64,000 nt of DNA, from positions 62,001 to 126,000 of the forward strand of contig JAUCDD010000010.1 of the NCBI GenBank assembly GCA_034675505.1. The letters run 5' to 3'. Position numbers and translations under genes: made by a program. Every line of letters starts with the position of its first letter. The first letter of the stretch is position 1. The notes under the pieces are model-generated. The model had not been told where the DNA came from and did not search any database. It saw nothing but the letters and a program-made list of their open reading frames with translations. The stretch comes from Melaminivora sp034675505 (GTDB lineage: Bacteria; Pseudomonadota; Gammaproteobacteria; Burkholderiales; Burkholderiaceae_C). Of this stretch, positions 33,541-42,714 are shown piece after piece.

Positions 33541-34668
33541 ATGACCGCTTCCAGCTCCTCCTTCGCCCCCCTGCAGAACGACACCTTCCTGCGCGCCTGC
33601 CGCCGCCAGGCCACCGACTACACCCCCCTGTGGCTGATGCGCCAGGCCGGCCGCTACCTGCCCGAGTACAAGGCCACGCGCGCGCGGGCCGGCAGCTTCA
33701 TGGGGCTGGCCACCAACGTGGACTACGCCACGGAAGTCACGCTGCAGCCCCTGGAGCGCTTCGCGCTGGACGCCTCCATCCTGTTTTCCGACATCCTCAC
33801 CGTGCCCGACGCCATGGGCCTGGGCCTGTCGTTTGCCGAAGGCGAGGGCCCGCGCTTTGCCCGCACGGTGCGCACCGAGGCCGACGTGGCCCAGCTCGCC
33901 GTGCCCGACATGGACAAGCTGCGCTACGTGTTCGACGCCGTCACCAGCATCCGCCGGGCGCTGAACGGCCGGGTGCCGCTGATCGGCTTTTCCGGCAGCC
34001 CCTGGACGCTGGCCTGCTACATGGTCGAGGGCCGGGGCAGCGACGACTACCGCCAGGTCAAGAGCCTGATGTACGCCCGCCCGGACCTGATGCACCGCAT
34101 CCTGGCCGTGAACGCCGACGCCGTGGCGCAGTACCTGAACGCCCAGATCGACGCCGGCGCCCAGGCCGTGATGGTCTTTGACAGCTGGGGCGGCGTGCTG
34201 GCCGACGGGTGCTTCCAGCAGTTCAGCCTGCAGTACACGCAGCGCGTGCTGGCGCAGCTCAAGCGCACCGGCGCCGATGGCCAGGACGTGCCGCGCATCG
34301 TCTTCACCAAGGGCGGCGGCATCTGGCTCGATGAGATGAACACGCTGGATTGCGAAGTGCTGGGCCTGGACTGGACGGCCAACCTGGGGCGCGCCCGCGC
34401 GGCCGTGGGCGGCCAGGCCGGCGGCCCCGGCAAGGCGCTGCAGGGCAACCTGGACCCGAACGTGCTGTTCGCCCCGCCCGAGGCGGTGGCGCGCGAGGCG
34501 CGCGCCGTGCTGGACAGCTTCGGCAAGCCCCACACCGACCCGGCCACCTGCGGCCCCACGCACATCTTCAACCTGGGCCACGGCATCAGCCAGTTCACCC
34601 CGCCCGAGCACGTCACGGCGCTGGTGGAGGCGGTGCACGGCCACTCGCGCGCCATGCGCCGCGCGTGA
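33541..34668 (+). CDS. hemE: uroporphyrinogen decarboxylase
   Basis: 375 residues. It removes four acetate carboxyls from uroporphyrinogen III to give coproporphyrinogen III, a cytosolic step of heme synthesis. The family signatures PLWLMRQAGRYLPEYK (residues about 25-40) and GFSGSPWTLACYMVEGRGS are intact, as is FDSWGGVLADGCF. The ATG at 33541 gives the standard N-terminus. It is followed by an AT-richer 636-base spacer and then priA; hemE-priA neighbours are common in Burkholderiales. Confidence 0.97.
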   Translation: MTASSSSFAPLQNDTFLRACRRQATDYTPLWLMRQAGRYLPEYKATRARAGSFMGLATNVDYATEVTLQPLERFALDASILFSDILTVPDAMGLGLSFAEGEGPRFARTVRTEADVAQLAVPDMDKLRYVFDAVTSIRRALNGRVPLIGFSGSPWTLACYMVEGRGSDDYRQVKSLMYARPDLMHRILAVNADAVAQYLNAQIDAGAQAVMVFDSWGGVLADGCFQQFSLQYTQRVLAQLKRTGADGQDVPRIVFTKGGGIWLDEMNTLDCEVLGLDWTANLGRARAAVGGQAGGPGKALQGNLDPNVLFAPPEAVAREARAVLDSFGKPHTDPATCGPTHIFNLGHGISQFTPPEHVTALVEAVHGHSRAMRRA

Positions 34669-35029
34669 GCGCCCCGGGGAGTCCCGCCGCGCAGGAAAGT
34701 TGCAGGCCCGCGCGTCGGCGGCAAGGCTCCACTTATGCACAAAGACCGGCGTGCGGAGGGCGGCGTCACCTCGTGTGACAGTTTTCTGAAAGCCCCCCCG
34801 GGCCGCCCCCAACCCCTTTGCAAGCCGTTGATTTTCAATGCATTCACGGTTTTGCCTTTTTCCTGTGCAGCGCAAGCAAAGCACCGCCTGACAAGGGTTT
34901 GCAGCGGGTCTGCGGCAACTATCAACAAAGTTATCCACAGAAATTCTGAATTTCTGCACAAACACTTGCAAAATCAAGCACTTGTCCTCGGATGTGCATC
35001 TGCTTTCGCGCAGCCCGGGGGTTTGCCTA

Positions 35030-35092
35030 GCATAAAAAAAGCCGCTCCCCGCCTCTTGACAAGCCAGTTGTTCACACATCTGCGCGAGCGGC
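35030..35092 (-). terminator. long-loop hairpin with T-run, reading leftward
   Basis: GCCGCTC at 35041-35047 pairs with GAGCGGC at 35086-35092. On the minus strand the stem is followed directly by seven Ts (35034-35040 as A on the + strand). The 38-base loop is long for a terminator. With the neighbouring hairpin it brackets about 100 bases with terminators facing outward, a layout also seen for small RNAs. Confidence 0.4.
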
Positions 35093-35101
35093 GCCGAGAC
35101 A

Positions 35102-35134
35102 GGACACGGCAGCGCGCCGTGTCCGATTTTTTTT
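35102..35134 (+). terminator. intrinsic terminator in the hemE-priA spacer
   Basis: GGACACGGC, loop AGCGC, GCCGTGTCC form a perfect 9-bp GC-rich stem followed by GA and eight Ts. It would stop rightward transcripts from hemE or from an unseen small RNA before priA. The strongest terminator in the window. Confidence 0.85.
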
Positions 35135-35291
35135 GCACTGCAACATAGAACCTTGATTTCATTGGATATTTCTCCCACTCCAAACGCAGGCCTCATAGCA
35201 GGCCAGGCCCGCAGGACGGGGCGCGCGGGGGTTTGCCGCCCGGCTTTCCACAAAGTTATCCACAAGGCGGGAAGCGACCGCCCGCCATCGG

Positions 35292-35299
35292 CACAATGC
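35292..35299 (+). promoter_or_regulatory. start-proximal CACAATGC motif before priA
   Basis: CACAATGC, one base short of the common CACAATCGC form. Its T is 8 bases before the ATG at 35305, and an earlier ATG at 35296 overlaps it. If CACAAT is a -10 element, transcription would begin at about 35304, which supports 35305 as the start of translation. Confidence 0.4.
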
Positions 35300-35304
35300 A
35301 TCCC

Positions 35305-37479
35305 ATGCGCGCCACGACCGCTCCTGCCACCGCCCCGGCGCCGGGGCCGGACCTGAACCCTCCTGCCGCTTGCGGCACGCTGCTGCACGTCGCCGTCAGC
35401 ACGCCGGCGCACAGCAACGTGGGCGACCTGCTGAGCTACGCCAGCGCCACGCCGCTGCCCGCCGGCACGCTGGTGCGCGTGCCGCTGGGTGCGCGCGAAG
35501 TGCTGGGCGTGGTCTGGGACGCCCCCGCCGCCCCCCGCGCGCTGCCGCAGGGGCGGCAGGCGCGCGCCATCGCCGGCTTGCTGGAGGGCATCGCGCCGCT
35601 GCCCGCGTCCTGGCGCCGGCTGGTGGCGTTTGCCGCGCGCTACTACCAGCGCGCCCTGGGCGAGGTGGCCCTGGCCGCGCTGCCGCCCCAGCTGCGCGAC
35701 CTGGACCCCGCGCAGCTGCAGCGCCGCCTGCGCCGCCCCCAGGCCCCGCACCAGCCTGCCGGCACTATTGAAACCATAGCGCATAGTCCGCAGCAGGCGC
35801 TGGCGATCGCCGAAATTGAGTCAAAACCCGGCCCTTTCCTGCTGTTCGGCAGCACCGGCAGCGGCAAGACCGAGGTCTACCTGCACTGCGTGGCGCAGGC
35901 GCTGGCGGCGGACCCGGCGGCGCAGGCCCTCATCATGGTGCCGGAGATCAACCTGACGCCGCAGCTGGAGGCGCGCGTGCGCGCGCGCTTCGCCCCGCTA
36001 TACGGCGACGCAGCGGTGGCCAGCATGCACAGCGGCATGACGCCGGCGCAGCGCCTCAAGAGCTGGCTGGCCGCGCACACGGGCAGCGCGCGCATCGTGC
36101 TGGGCACGCGCATGGCCGTGTTCGCCAGCTTTGCCGCCCTGGCGCTGATCGTGGTGGACGAGGAGCACGACGCCAGCTACAAGCAGCAGGAGGGCGCGCG
36201 CTACAACGCCCGCGACCTGGCCCTGTGGCGCGGACGCGAGCAAGGCGCCAAGGTCATCCTGGGCAGCGCCACGCCGTCGCTGGAGAGCTGGCACGCCAGC
36301 CGCCCGCCCTCCGAAGCCGACCCGCAGGGCGGGCGCTACCAGCGCCTGCTGATGCCCAGCCGCATCGGCGCGGCCGAGCTGCCGCGCGTGCGCATCCTGG
36401 ACATGGGCCAGCAGCCGCGCCACAGCGTCTTCGCCCCGCCGCTGCTGGCCGCCATCACCGCGCGCGTCGAGCAGGGCGAGCAGTGCCTGGTGCTGCTCAA
36501 CCGCCGGGGCTTTGCGCCGGTGCTGCACTGCCATGCCTGCAGCTGGAAGAGCGACTGCCCGCACTGCAGCGCGCACCAGGTGTTCCACAAGGCCGACCGC
36601 ACGCTGCGCTGCCACCACTGCGGCGCAGCCAGCCGCGTGCCGCGCGCCTGCCCGGCCTGCGGCAACCCAGACATCGCCCCCATAGGCCGCGGCACCGAGC
36701 AGCTGGAGGAGCAGCTCGGCGCACTGCTGCGCAACGTCATCGTGCGACCGGCCGGGCGCGCCGCGCGCGTGGCGCGCATCGACGCCGACACCACGCGCGC
36801 CAAGGGCGCCCTGGAGGAGCAGCTGGCGCAGGTACACGCCGGCGAGGTGGACGTGCTGGTGGGCACGCAGATGATCGCCAAGGGGCATGACTTCCGGCGC
36901 ATCACGCTGGTGGCGGCGGTGCAGCCCGACGGGGCGCTGTTTTCCAGCGACTTCCGCGCGCCCGAGCGGCTGCTCGCACTGCTCATGCAGGCGGCGGGGC
37001 GCGCCGGGCGCGATGCGCAGTACGTGGCCGCGCAGGGCCAGCCGCCCGAGATGTGGATCCAGACCTGGCACCCCGAGCACCCGGTGTACGCGGCGCTGCG
37101 CCGGCACGACTACCCGGCGTTCGCCGCCCAGCAGCTGGCCGAGCGGCGCGAAGCCGGCATGCCGCCCTTTGCCCACCAGGCGCTGGTGCGCGCCGACGCG
37201 CGCAGCCAGGAGGTGGCGCAGGCCTTCCTGGCGGCGGCGGCCGAGGCCGCGCGCGCCGCGCAGCTGCCGGGACTGGAGCTGGTGCACCTGTTCCCGCCGG
37301 TGCCGCTGGCGGTGCAGCGCGTGGCCGGCGTGGAGCGCGCGCAGATGCTGCTGGAGAGCGCCTCGCGCGCGGCGCTGCAGGCCTTCCTGGCGGCGTGGCA
37401 GGCGCTGCTGCACGCCGAGCGGCCGCAGCACAAGGGGCTGGTGCGCTGGCTGGTGGACGTGGATCCGCAAGCCATTTGA
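35305..37479 (+). CDS. priA: primosomal protein N' (replication restart helicase PriA)
   Basis: 724 residues. PriA recognises stalled or D-loop forks and reloads the replisome. The N-terminal 3'-binding domain (about 20-120) leads to the helicase core with Walker A GSTGSGKTEVYL (Lys188), DEEH box VVDEEHDASYKQQEG, and the zinc module with four CxxC pairs (CHACSWKSDCPHC and CHHCGAASRVPRACPAC). I chose 35305 over the ATG at 35296 because the upstream ATG lies in the promoter-like motif. The stretch just before Walker A is coded by a possible dispersed repeat copy. Confidence 0.95.
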   Translation: MRATTAPATAPAPGPDLNPPAACGTLLHVAVSTPAHSNVGDLLSYASATPLPAGTLVRVPLGAREVLGVVWDAPAAPRALPQGRQARAIAGLLEGIAPLPASWRRLVAFAARYYQRALGEVALAALPPQLRDLDPAQLQRRLRRPQAPHQPAGTIETIAHSPQQALAIAEIESKPGPFLLFGSTGSGKTEVYLHCVAQALAADPAAQALIMVPEINLTPQLEARVRARFAPLYGDAAVASMHSGMTPAQRLKSWLAAHTGSARIVLGTRMAVFASFAALALIVVDEEHDASYKQQEGARYNARDLALWRGREQGAKVILGSATPSLESWHASRPPSEADPQGGRYQRLLMPSRIGAAELPRVRILDMGQQPRHSVFAPPLLAAITARVEQGEQCLVLLNRRGFAPVLHCHACSWKSDCPHCSAHQVFHKADRTLRCHHCGAASRVPRACPACGNPDIAPIGRGTEQLEEQLGALLRNVIVRPAGRAARVARIDADTTRAKGALEEQLAQVHAGEVDVLVGTQMIAKGHDFRRITLVAAVQPDGALFSSDFRAPERLLALLMQAAGRAGRDAQYVAAQGQPPEMWIQTWHPEHPVYAALRRHDYPAFAAQQLAERREAGMPPFAHQALVRADARSQEVAQAFLAAAAEAARAAQLPGLELVHLFPPVPLAVQRVAGVERAQMLLESASRAALQAFLAAWQALLHAERPQHKGLVRWLVDVDPQAI
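35764..35830. repeat. possible dispersed repeat remnant inside priA
   Basis: CACTATTGAAACCATAGCGC, then GCAGGCGCTGGCGATCGCCG, then GTCAAAACCCGGCC. The tripartite layout resembles the other copies but is degraded. It codes the linker between the DNA-binding domain and the helicase core. Supported mainly by the AT-rich islands in GC-rich coding sequence. Confidence 0.35.
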
Positions 37480-37617
37480 GAGAAAAGAGAAGGTGAGGGC
37501 GCGCCTGAAGGGCGCGGTGCGCCGGGCGACGCCCGGCGCTGGCGAGGGCGGCGCTGCCGGGCCAGGCCGCCGCACCACGGACGGCGGGGCGCCCGTGTGC
37601 TTTTTCCTGCGGGTTGC

Positions 37618-38049
37618 TTACTTCAGTGCCTTGCCGGCGTTGTCCGCGTACTTGAACTGCGGCAGCTTGCGCAGTGCGTCCTTGGTGGCGCCGCGCAGCG
37701 TGATGCGGTTGTTCTCGACGGTGAACTGCTCCACCGGGATCAGTACGTCGTGCGACGACAGGCCGAGGAACTTGCTGGCGTTGACGATGGCGTAGGACAC
37801 CGAACCCTTGGGGTTGATGATGATGTCGTCCACCTTGCCCACCACCTCGGGCTTGGCGTCGTCGTTATAGACGTCCTTGCCCAGGATGGCCTTCTTGACG
37901 CTCCAGCCATTGGCGAGCGACGCGTGGACCGTCTCGGTCACGCCCAGCACGCTGGCGCCCGCCACCTGGGCGGTTGCCGCCAGGGGCAGGGCGGCGCTGG
38001 CAGCCAGCACGGCAGCGGAAACGAGCGAGCGAAGGGTGTTGTGGGTCAT
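37618..38049 (-). CDS. secreted PRC-barrel domain protein
   Basis: 143 residues. A Sec signal peptide (LRSLVSAAVLAASAALPLAA) precedes a PRC-barrel domain (about 45-110): GWSVKKAILGKDVYNDDAKP, VGKVDDIIINPKGSVSYAIV. PRC barrels are small beta domains that bind proteins or RNA or sense stress; periplasmic forms of this type are common but poorly understood. It is convergent with priA (138-base gap with GC-rich hairpins). A strong AGGAG lies before the ATG. Confidence 0.88.
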   Translation of the reverse strand: MTHNTLRSLVSAAVLAASAALPLAATAQVAGASVLGVTETVHASLANGWSVKKAILGKDVYNDDAKPEVVGKVDDIIINPKGSVSYAIVNASKFLGLSSHDVLIPVEQFTVENNRITLRGATKDALRKLPQFKYADNAGKALK

Positions 38050-38217
38050 GGCATTTCTCCTGTAGATGTCGGCCAGAGCACCAAAGCAGTGCTCCTGCTG
38101 CCAATGGTGCAGCGCAACACGGAACTCGACCGTGCGAGCCGGCCGCCCGCGCCTGTAGGAGAAACGGGACCCGCCCTGCCGGATGAGGCAGACGAAAGGC
38201 GGCAGGCGGTAGGCGGC

Positions 38218-39165
38218 TCAGGCCACCCAGGCCACGGCCGCCGAGAAGGTGAAGAACGCCAGCGCCGTGCTGGCCAGGATGATGCGCGCGATGCGGCCGC
38301 CGTGGGCCTCGAAGCGCTCGGCCAGCAGCGACACGTTGCTGGCGCTGGGCAGCGCCGCCACCAGCACCAGCGTGGCCACGGCCAGGGGCGGCAGCCGCAG
38401 GCCGGCCGCCAGCGCCGCCTGGCAGGCCAGCCACATCAGCAGCGGGTGCACCAGCAGCTTGGCCAGCGCGATCGGCACGTAGTCGCGCGCCGGCACGCGC
38501 TCATGGGCGTTCATCTGCGAGCGCGCCAGCACCGCGCCGATGGTGAACAGCGCCACCGGCGAGGCGGCGGCGGCCAGCATGGCCACGGTCTTGTCCAGCG
38601 GGCCGGGCAGCGACAGCGAGGTGGCCGACGCCAGCGCGCCCAGCGCAATCGCCCACGGCAGCGGGTTGCCCAGCACGCCGCGCAGGGCCATGCGCAGCGC
38701 GTGCGCGGCGCTGCCCCCGCCCAGCCCCAGGCGCGACAGCGCAATGCACAGCGAGGTGGTGACCACCATGTCCAGCGCCATGGTCGGGATGACTGTGCCG
38801 GCGCTGGCCTCGCCCAGCAGCGCCACCAGCAGCGGCACGCCCATGAAGCCGGAATTGGGAAACGCCGCCACCAGCGCGCCAAAGGCGGCATCGTTCCACC
38901 CCAGGCGCCGGCGCGTGGCCGCCACCGTGCCCGCCACCAGCAGCAGGCCGCACAACAGGTAGACCAGCGCCACCACGGGGTCGAGCAGCTGGGCGATGGG
39001 CGTCTCCGCGCCGAAGCGGTACAGCATGCACGGCAGCGCGAAATACAGCACGAAGCTGTTCAGCCCCGGGATGGCCGACAGCGGCAGCAGCCCCCGGCGC
39101 GTGGCGGCAAAGCCGGCCAGCACCAGGGCGAAGAACGGAAAGGTGACCGACAGGACCGAGAGCAC
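38218..39165 (-). CDS. auxin efflux carrier (AEC)-family transporter
   Basis: 315 residues with about ten membrane helices in two halves. The N-terminus MLSVLSVTFPFFALVLAGF and later LNSFVLYFALPCMLYRF and FPNSGFMGVPLLVALLGE are typical of bacterial AEC permeases, which move malonate, malate or other small acids. I chose the GTG at 39165: it starts exactly at the conserved N-terminal helix and follows a CACAATCGC motif by 8 bases, while longer starts add an unconserved Arg-rich stretch. It is divergent from rep. Confidence 0.88.
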   Translation of the reverse strand: MLSVLSVTFPFFALVLAGFAATRRGLLPLSAIPGLNSFVLYFALPCMLYRFGAETPIAQLLDPVVALVYLLCGLLLVAGTVAATRRRLGWNDAAFGALVAAFPNSGFMGVPLLVALLGEASAGTVIPTMALDMVVTTSLCIALSRLGLGGGSAAHALRMALRGVLGNPLPWAIALGALASATSLSLPGPLDKTVAMLAAAASPVALFTIGAVLARSQMNAHERVPARDYVPIALAKLLVHPLLMWLACQAALAAGLRLPPLAVATLVLVAALPSASNVSLLAERFEAHGGRIARIILASTALAFFTFSAAVAWVA

Positions 39166-39169
39166 GGGC

Positions 39170-39178
39170 GCGATTGTG
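39170..39178 (-). promoter_or_regulatory. start-proximal CACAATCGC motif before the AEC gene (minus strand)
   Basis: Exact motif copy on the minus strand; its T is 8 bases from the GTG start at 39165, with no Shine-Dalgarno. It moves the likely start of this gene well inside the longest frame, so it is a useful independent test of the leaderless-start idea. Confidence 0.45.
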
Positions 39179-39352
39179 GCAGCGGCGAGGGCCTTTGCCG
39201 CGCTCGCTATCATCGTGCGCTTCGCGCCCGGCGCCCGCCTGCCGGCCGCCTCCCGAAGCGTCGTGCGTGCAACGCTGCGCAGGGCCCTTGCATGCAGGGC
39301 GCCCGGCGCACGACGCCCAACCCTCTCCAAGTCCCGCCTCCGCCCGCCTCCC

Positions 39353-41419
39353 ATGTCCGGTCTGAACCTGGCCCAGCTGCAAGCCGTGCACTACACCGAA
39401 GGCCCGTGCCTGGTGCTGGCCGGCGCCGGTTCGGGCAAGACGCGCGTCATCACGCACAAGATCGCGCGGCTGATCGAGACCGGCCTGGCCCCGAAGCGCA
39501 TCGCCGCCATCACCTTCACCAACAAGGCCGCCGCCGAGATGCGCGAGCGCGCGTCCGGCCTGATCGGCCGCCAGGCCCGGGATGTGCTGGTGTGCACCTT
39601 CCACGCCCTGGGCGTGCGCATGGTGCGCGAGGACGGCCACGCGCTGGGGCTGAAGCCCAACTTCAGCATCCTGGACCAGGACGACGTGACCAGCATCCTG
39701 AAGGACTGCGCCGGCGGCACGACAGATGCCGCCACGGCGCGCCAGTGGCAGTGGGCCATCAGCGCCTGGAAGAACCAGGGCTGGGACGCGCGCAAATCGC
39801 TGGCCATGGCCAAGGACGACCACGAGCGCAGCATCGCCCTCGTCATGCAGCGCTACGAGGAGCGCCTCGCCGCCTACCAGAGCGTGGACTTCGACGACCT
39901 GATCGGCCTGCCCATGCGGCTGCTCAAGGGCCACGCCGAGGTGCGCGAGAAATGGCAGCGCGTGCTGGGCCACGTGCTGGTGGACGAGTACCAGGACACC
40001 AACGCCACGCAGTACGAGCTTTTGAAGATGCTGGTGGGGCAGCGCGCGCGCCTCACCGCCGTGGGCGACGACGACCAGAGCATCTACGGCTGGCGCGGCG
40101 CGACGCTGGACAACCTGAAGAAGCTGCCCGTCGATTTTCCGCAGCTGCAGGTCATCAAGCTGGAGCAGAACTATCGCTCGACCAGCGCCATCCTGCGCGC
40201 GGCCAACCACGTCATCGGGCCGAATCCCAAGCTGTTCCCCAAGACCTTGTTCAGTGAGCTGGGCGAGGGCGAGCCGGTGCGCGTGCAGGACTGCGACAAC
40301 GAGGAGCACGAGGCCGAGCGCGCCGTGGCGCGCATCCTCGGCCTGCGCGCCGCAGCCAACCCGCCGCCGGCTTGGAAGAGCTTCGCCATCCTGTACCGCG
40401 CCAACCACCAGGCCAAGCCGTTCGAAAAAGCGCTCAGGAAGGCCAACATCCCCTACAAGGTCTCGGGCGGCACCAGCTTCTTCGACCGCGCCGAGATCCG
40501 CGACCTGTGCGCGTGGTTCCGGCTGTGGATCAACAACGACGACGACCCGGCCTTCCTGCGCGCCGTGGCCAATCCGAAGCGCGGCATCGGCCACACCACG
40601 CTGGGCGCCCTGGGCGCGTTCGCTGCCCAGCACAAGCAGAGCATGTTCGGCGCGCTGTTCAACGCCATGCTGCCTGCGGCCGTCCCCAAGCGGGCGCTGG
40701 ACGGCCTGGTGGAATTCGGCCGCGCCATCAACGACCTGGAATACCGCGCCCGGCACACGCACGGGGCCGAGGCCGCGCGCGCCTTCCTGGCCGACTGGCT
40801 GAAAGACATCGCCTACGAGCAGCACCTGTACGACGCCGAGGACAGCGAGAAGGTGGCCGCCGCGCGCTGGAGCAACGTGCTGGAGTTCTGCGACTGGATG
40901 GCGCAGCGGGCAGGCGGCCAGATCGAGGACGCCGCCGGCACCCCCACGCACAAGGAAACCAAGAGCCTGCTGGAAGTCGCGCAGACCATCGCCCTGCTGT
41001 CCACCCTCTCCGAACGCGAGCAGGAGCAGGACATGGTGGTGCTATCGACCCTGCACGCCAGCAAGGGCCTGGAGTGGCCGCACGTGATCCTGGCCGGCGT
41101 GACCGAGGGGATGCTGCCCTTCAAACTAGATGACGACGAGGGCCGACAGCAAAAAGTCACCGACGACATCGCCGCCCGCCTGCAGGAAGAGCGCCGGCTG
41201 ATGTACGTGGGCATCACCCGCGCCCAGCGCACACTGGCCGTGAGCTGGGCCAAGAAGCGCAAGCGCGGCCGCGAGATGGTCGCCTGCCAGCCCAGCCGCT
41301 TCATCGCCGAGATGAAGCTGGACGCCGCCACCGCCCGCGAGGATCCGCGCGAGAAGCTGCGCCAACTGCGCGCCGAATTCGCCGCGCGCGCCCAGGCCGG
41401 CAACGCTCCGGCGCCCTGA
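39353..41419 (+). CDS. rep: ATP-dependent DNA helicase Rep (UvrD/Rep superfamily 1)
   Basis: 688 residues, close to E. coli Rep (673). It starts MSGLNLAQLQAVHYTEGPCL with Walker A LAGAGSGKTRVITHKIARLI, then AAITFTNKAAAEMRERA, Walker B VDEYQDTNATQYELL, GDDDQSIYGWRGA and the motif VI region EERRLMYVGITRAQ. Rep unwinds 3'-5' and clears protein roadblocks ahead of forks. Overall order and length favour Rep over UvrD or PcrA. It and priA, both fork-rescue helicases, lie within 6 kb. Confidence 0.92.
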   Translation: MSGLNLAQLQAVHYTEGPCLVLAGAGSGKTRVITHKIARLIETGLAPKRIAAITFTNKAAAEMRERASGLIGRQARDVLVCTFHALGVRMVREDGHALGLKPNFSILDQDDVTSILKDCAGGTTDAATARQWQWAISAWKNQGWDARKSLAMAKDDHERSIALVMQRYEERLAAYQSVDFDDLIGLPMRLLKGHAEVREKWQRVLGHVLVDEYQDTNATQYELLKMLVGQRARLTAVGDDDQSIYGWRGATLDNLKKLPVDFPQLQVIKLEQNYRSTSAILRAANHVIGPNPKLFPKTLFSELGEGEPVRVQDCDNEEHEAERAVARILGLRAAANPPPAWKSFAILYRANHQAKPFEKALRKANIPYKVSGGTSFFDRAEIRDLCAWFRLWINNDDDPAFLRAVANPKRGIGHTTLGALGAFAAQHKQSMFGALFNAMLPAAVPKRALDGLVEFGRAINDLEYRARHTHGAEAARAFLADWLKDIAYEQHLYDAEDSEKVAAARWSNVLEFCDWMAQRAGGQIEDAAGTPTHKETKSLLEVAQTIALLSTLSEREQEQDMVVLSTLHASKGLEWPHVILAGVTEGMLPFKLDDDEGRQQKVTDDIAARLQEERRLMYVGITRAQRTLAVSWAKKRKRGREMVACQPSRFIAEMKLDAATAREDPREKLRQLRAEFAARAQAGNAPAP

Positions 41420-41440
41420 GGACGCCGGCCCGGACACTCA

Positions 41441-41500
41441 TTTTTTTTATAGCTGAACGTCGGCCCTGCACCAGGGCAGGACGGCAAAAACACTGAAAAC
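41441..41500. repeat. dispersed repeat copy upstream of pldA
   Basis: TTTTTTTTATAGCTGAACG, then CGGCCCTGCACCAGGGCAGG, then GGCAAAAACACTG. It fills the rep-pldA gap up to the GTG start and contains a CCCTGCACCAGGG palindrome. Any pldA promoter or leader would be in or before it. Confidence 0.5.
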
Positions 41501-41501
41501 C

Positions 41502-42683
41502 GTGCTTTCCCTCCCATTTTTCCGGCCTGACCGCGCCACGCACCGGTCCTTCCTCCCTGCCCTGGCCGCCGGCCTGGCCGCAGCGGCGCTGCCCGCAGCC
41601 AGCTGGGCCCAGGCGCCAGCCGGCCCGGACGCCGGCTGGCGCCAGTGCGCCGCCCAGCCCGACGGCCAGGCGCGCCTGGCCTGCTTCGACCAATGGGCGC
41701 ACCAGCAGCCGGCAGCGCCGGCGGCCAGCGCGCCAGCGGTGCCGGCCGCCGAGGCTGCAGGGCTGCCGCTGCAGCCGGCCGCCGCCGTCCAGGCGCCGCC
41801 CATCGAGATCACCCTGGCCGACGGCTGCCGCGACGACCGCCACACCACGCTGGCGCGCTTTTGGGAGCTGGAGGACGCCACCGACTGCGGCAACCTGCGC
41901 TTTCGCGGCTACCGGCCCATGAGCGTGTCGGTGGTGGGCGCCAGCAGCGTCAACCGCCAGCCGCTGTCGGGCAACCCGGCCAACAGCGCCAGCACCAGCG
42001 TGGACTACCGCACCACCGAAATGCGCGTGCAGCTGTCGGTGCGCACCAAGCTGGCCAGCGGCATCCTGCCCACCAGCAACGGGCTGCGCGACTCGCTGTG
42101 GGCCGGCTACACCCAGCAGTCGTACTGGCAGCTGTTCTCGCCGGGCATCTCGCGCCCGTTTCGCAACACCGACCACGAGCCCGAGGTCCTGTACGTCTAC
42201 CCCACCGACGCGCAGCTGCCCTGGGGCTGGCGCTGGCGCTACAGCGGCATCGGGCTGGTGCACCAGTCCAACGGGCAAAGCGACCCGCTGTCGCGCAGCT
42301 GGAACCGCACCTACCTGATGACCGGCCTGGAGCAGGGCGACCGCTTCAGCCTGACGGCGCGTGTATGGAAGCGCATGAACGAGAGCGCCGGCAACGACAA
42401 CAACCCGGGCATCAGCGACTACGTGGGCCGCGCCGAGTTCGCGCTGGGCTGGAACCTGAACCGCGACAACCGCCTGATGCTGACCACGCGCCACGCGCTG
42501 GCCGGCAGCGCGCGCGGCTCGGTGCGGCTGGACTGGCTGCAGACGCTGGGCACGCAGCTGGTCGGCCCGCGCAGCAACCTGCGCCTGCACACGCAGCTGT
42601 TCTCCGGCTACGGCGACAGCCTGGTGGACTACAACCGCCGGCGCACGGTGTTCAGCGTGGGCCTGAGCCTGGTCGATTTTTAA
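41502..42683 (+). CDS. pldA: outer membrane phospholipase A (OMPLA)
   Basis: 393 residues with a GTG start. After the signal peptide (ALAAGLAAAALPAASWA) there is a roughly 80-residue Ala/Pro-rich extension including ACFDQWAHQQ, then the OMPLA barrel (about 130-393). The catalytic motif LVHQSNGQSDPLSRSWNR gives His254 and Ser256; WAGYTQQSYWQLF and SRPFRNTDHEPEV are also conserved. The enzyme cuts membrane phospholipids when the outer membrane is disturbed. The leader is a dispersed repeat copy. Confidence 0.93.
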   Translation: MLSLPFFRPDRATHRSFLPALAAGLAAAALPAASWAQAPAGPDAGWRQCAAQPDGQARLACFDQWAHQQPAAPAASAPAVPAAEAAGLPLQPAAAVQAPPIEITLADGCRDDRHTTLARFWELEDATDCGNLRFRGYRPMSVSVVGASSVNRQPLSGNPANSASTSVDYRTTEMRVQLSVRTKLASGILPTSNGLRDSLWAGYTQQSYWQLFSPGISRPFRNTDHEPEVLYVYPTDAQLPWGWRWRYSGIGLVHQSNGQSDPLSRSWNRTYLMTGLEQGDRFSLTARVWKRMNESAGNDNNPGISDYVGRAEFALGWNLNRDNRLMLTTRHALAGSARGSVRLDWLQTLGTQLVGPRSNLRLHTQLFSGYGDSLVDYNRRRTVFSVGLSLVDF

Positions 42684-42714
42684 CTTTGTTACATTCGGCG
42701 CAGGAGGCCAAGAC

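Larger units (their letters stand above)
34669..35304. other. AT-richer hemE-priA spacer with three DnaA-box matches
   Basis: No credible gene. It is visibly AT-richer than its flanks and has three exact TTATNCACA sequences on the + strand: 34733-34741 (TTATGCACA), 34931-34939 and 35256-35264 (both TTATCCACA), plus one-mismatch forms near 34951 and 35069. Two hairpins with T-runs lie at 35030-35134. DnaA boxes suggest DnaA binding for regulation or titration, or a replication-related site; there is no dnaA or dnaN gene in the window to support a chromosomal origin. Confidence 0.6.

Noticed and set aside
34735..35148. 137-codon frame in the hemE-priA spacer
   Set aside because: It crosses the DnaA boxes and hairpins, has no Shine-Dalgarno or family features, and its composition is that of a spacer.
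34669..35304. Chromosomal replication origin
   Set aside because: DnaA boxes are present, but there is no dnaA, dnaN, rpmH or gidA gene here and no long AT-rich unwinding region. Reported only as DnaA-box spacer.
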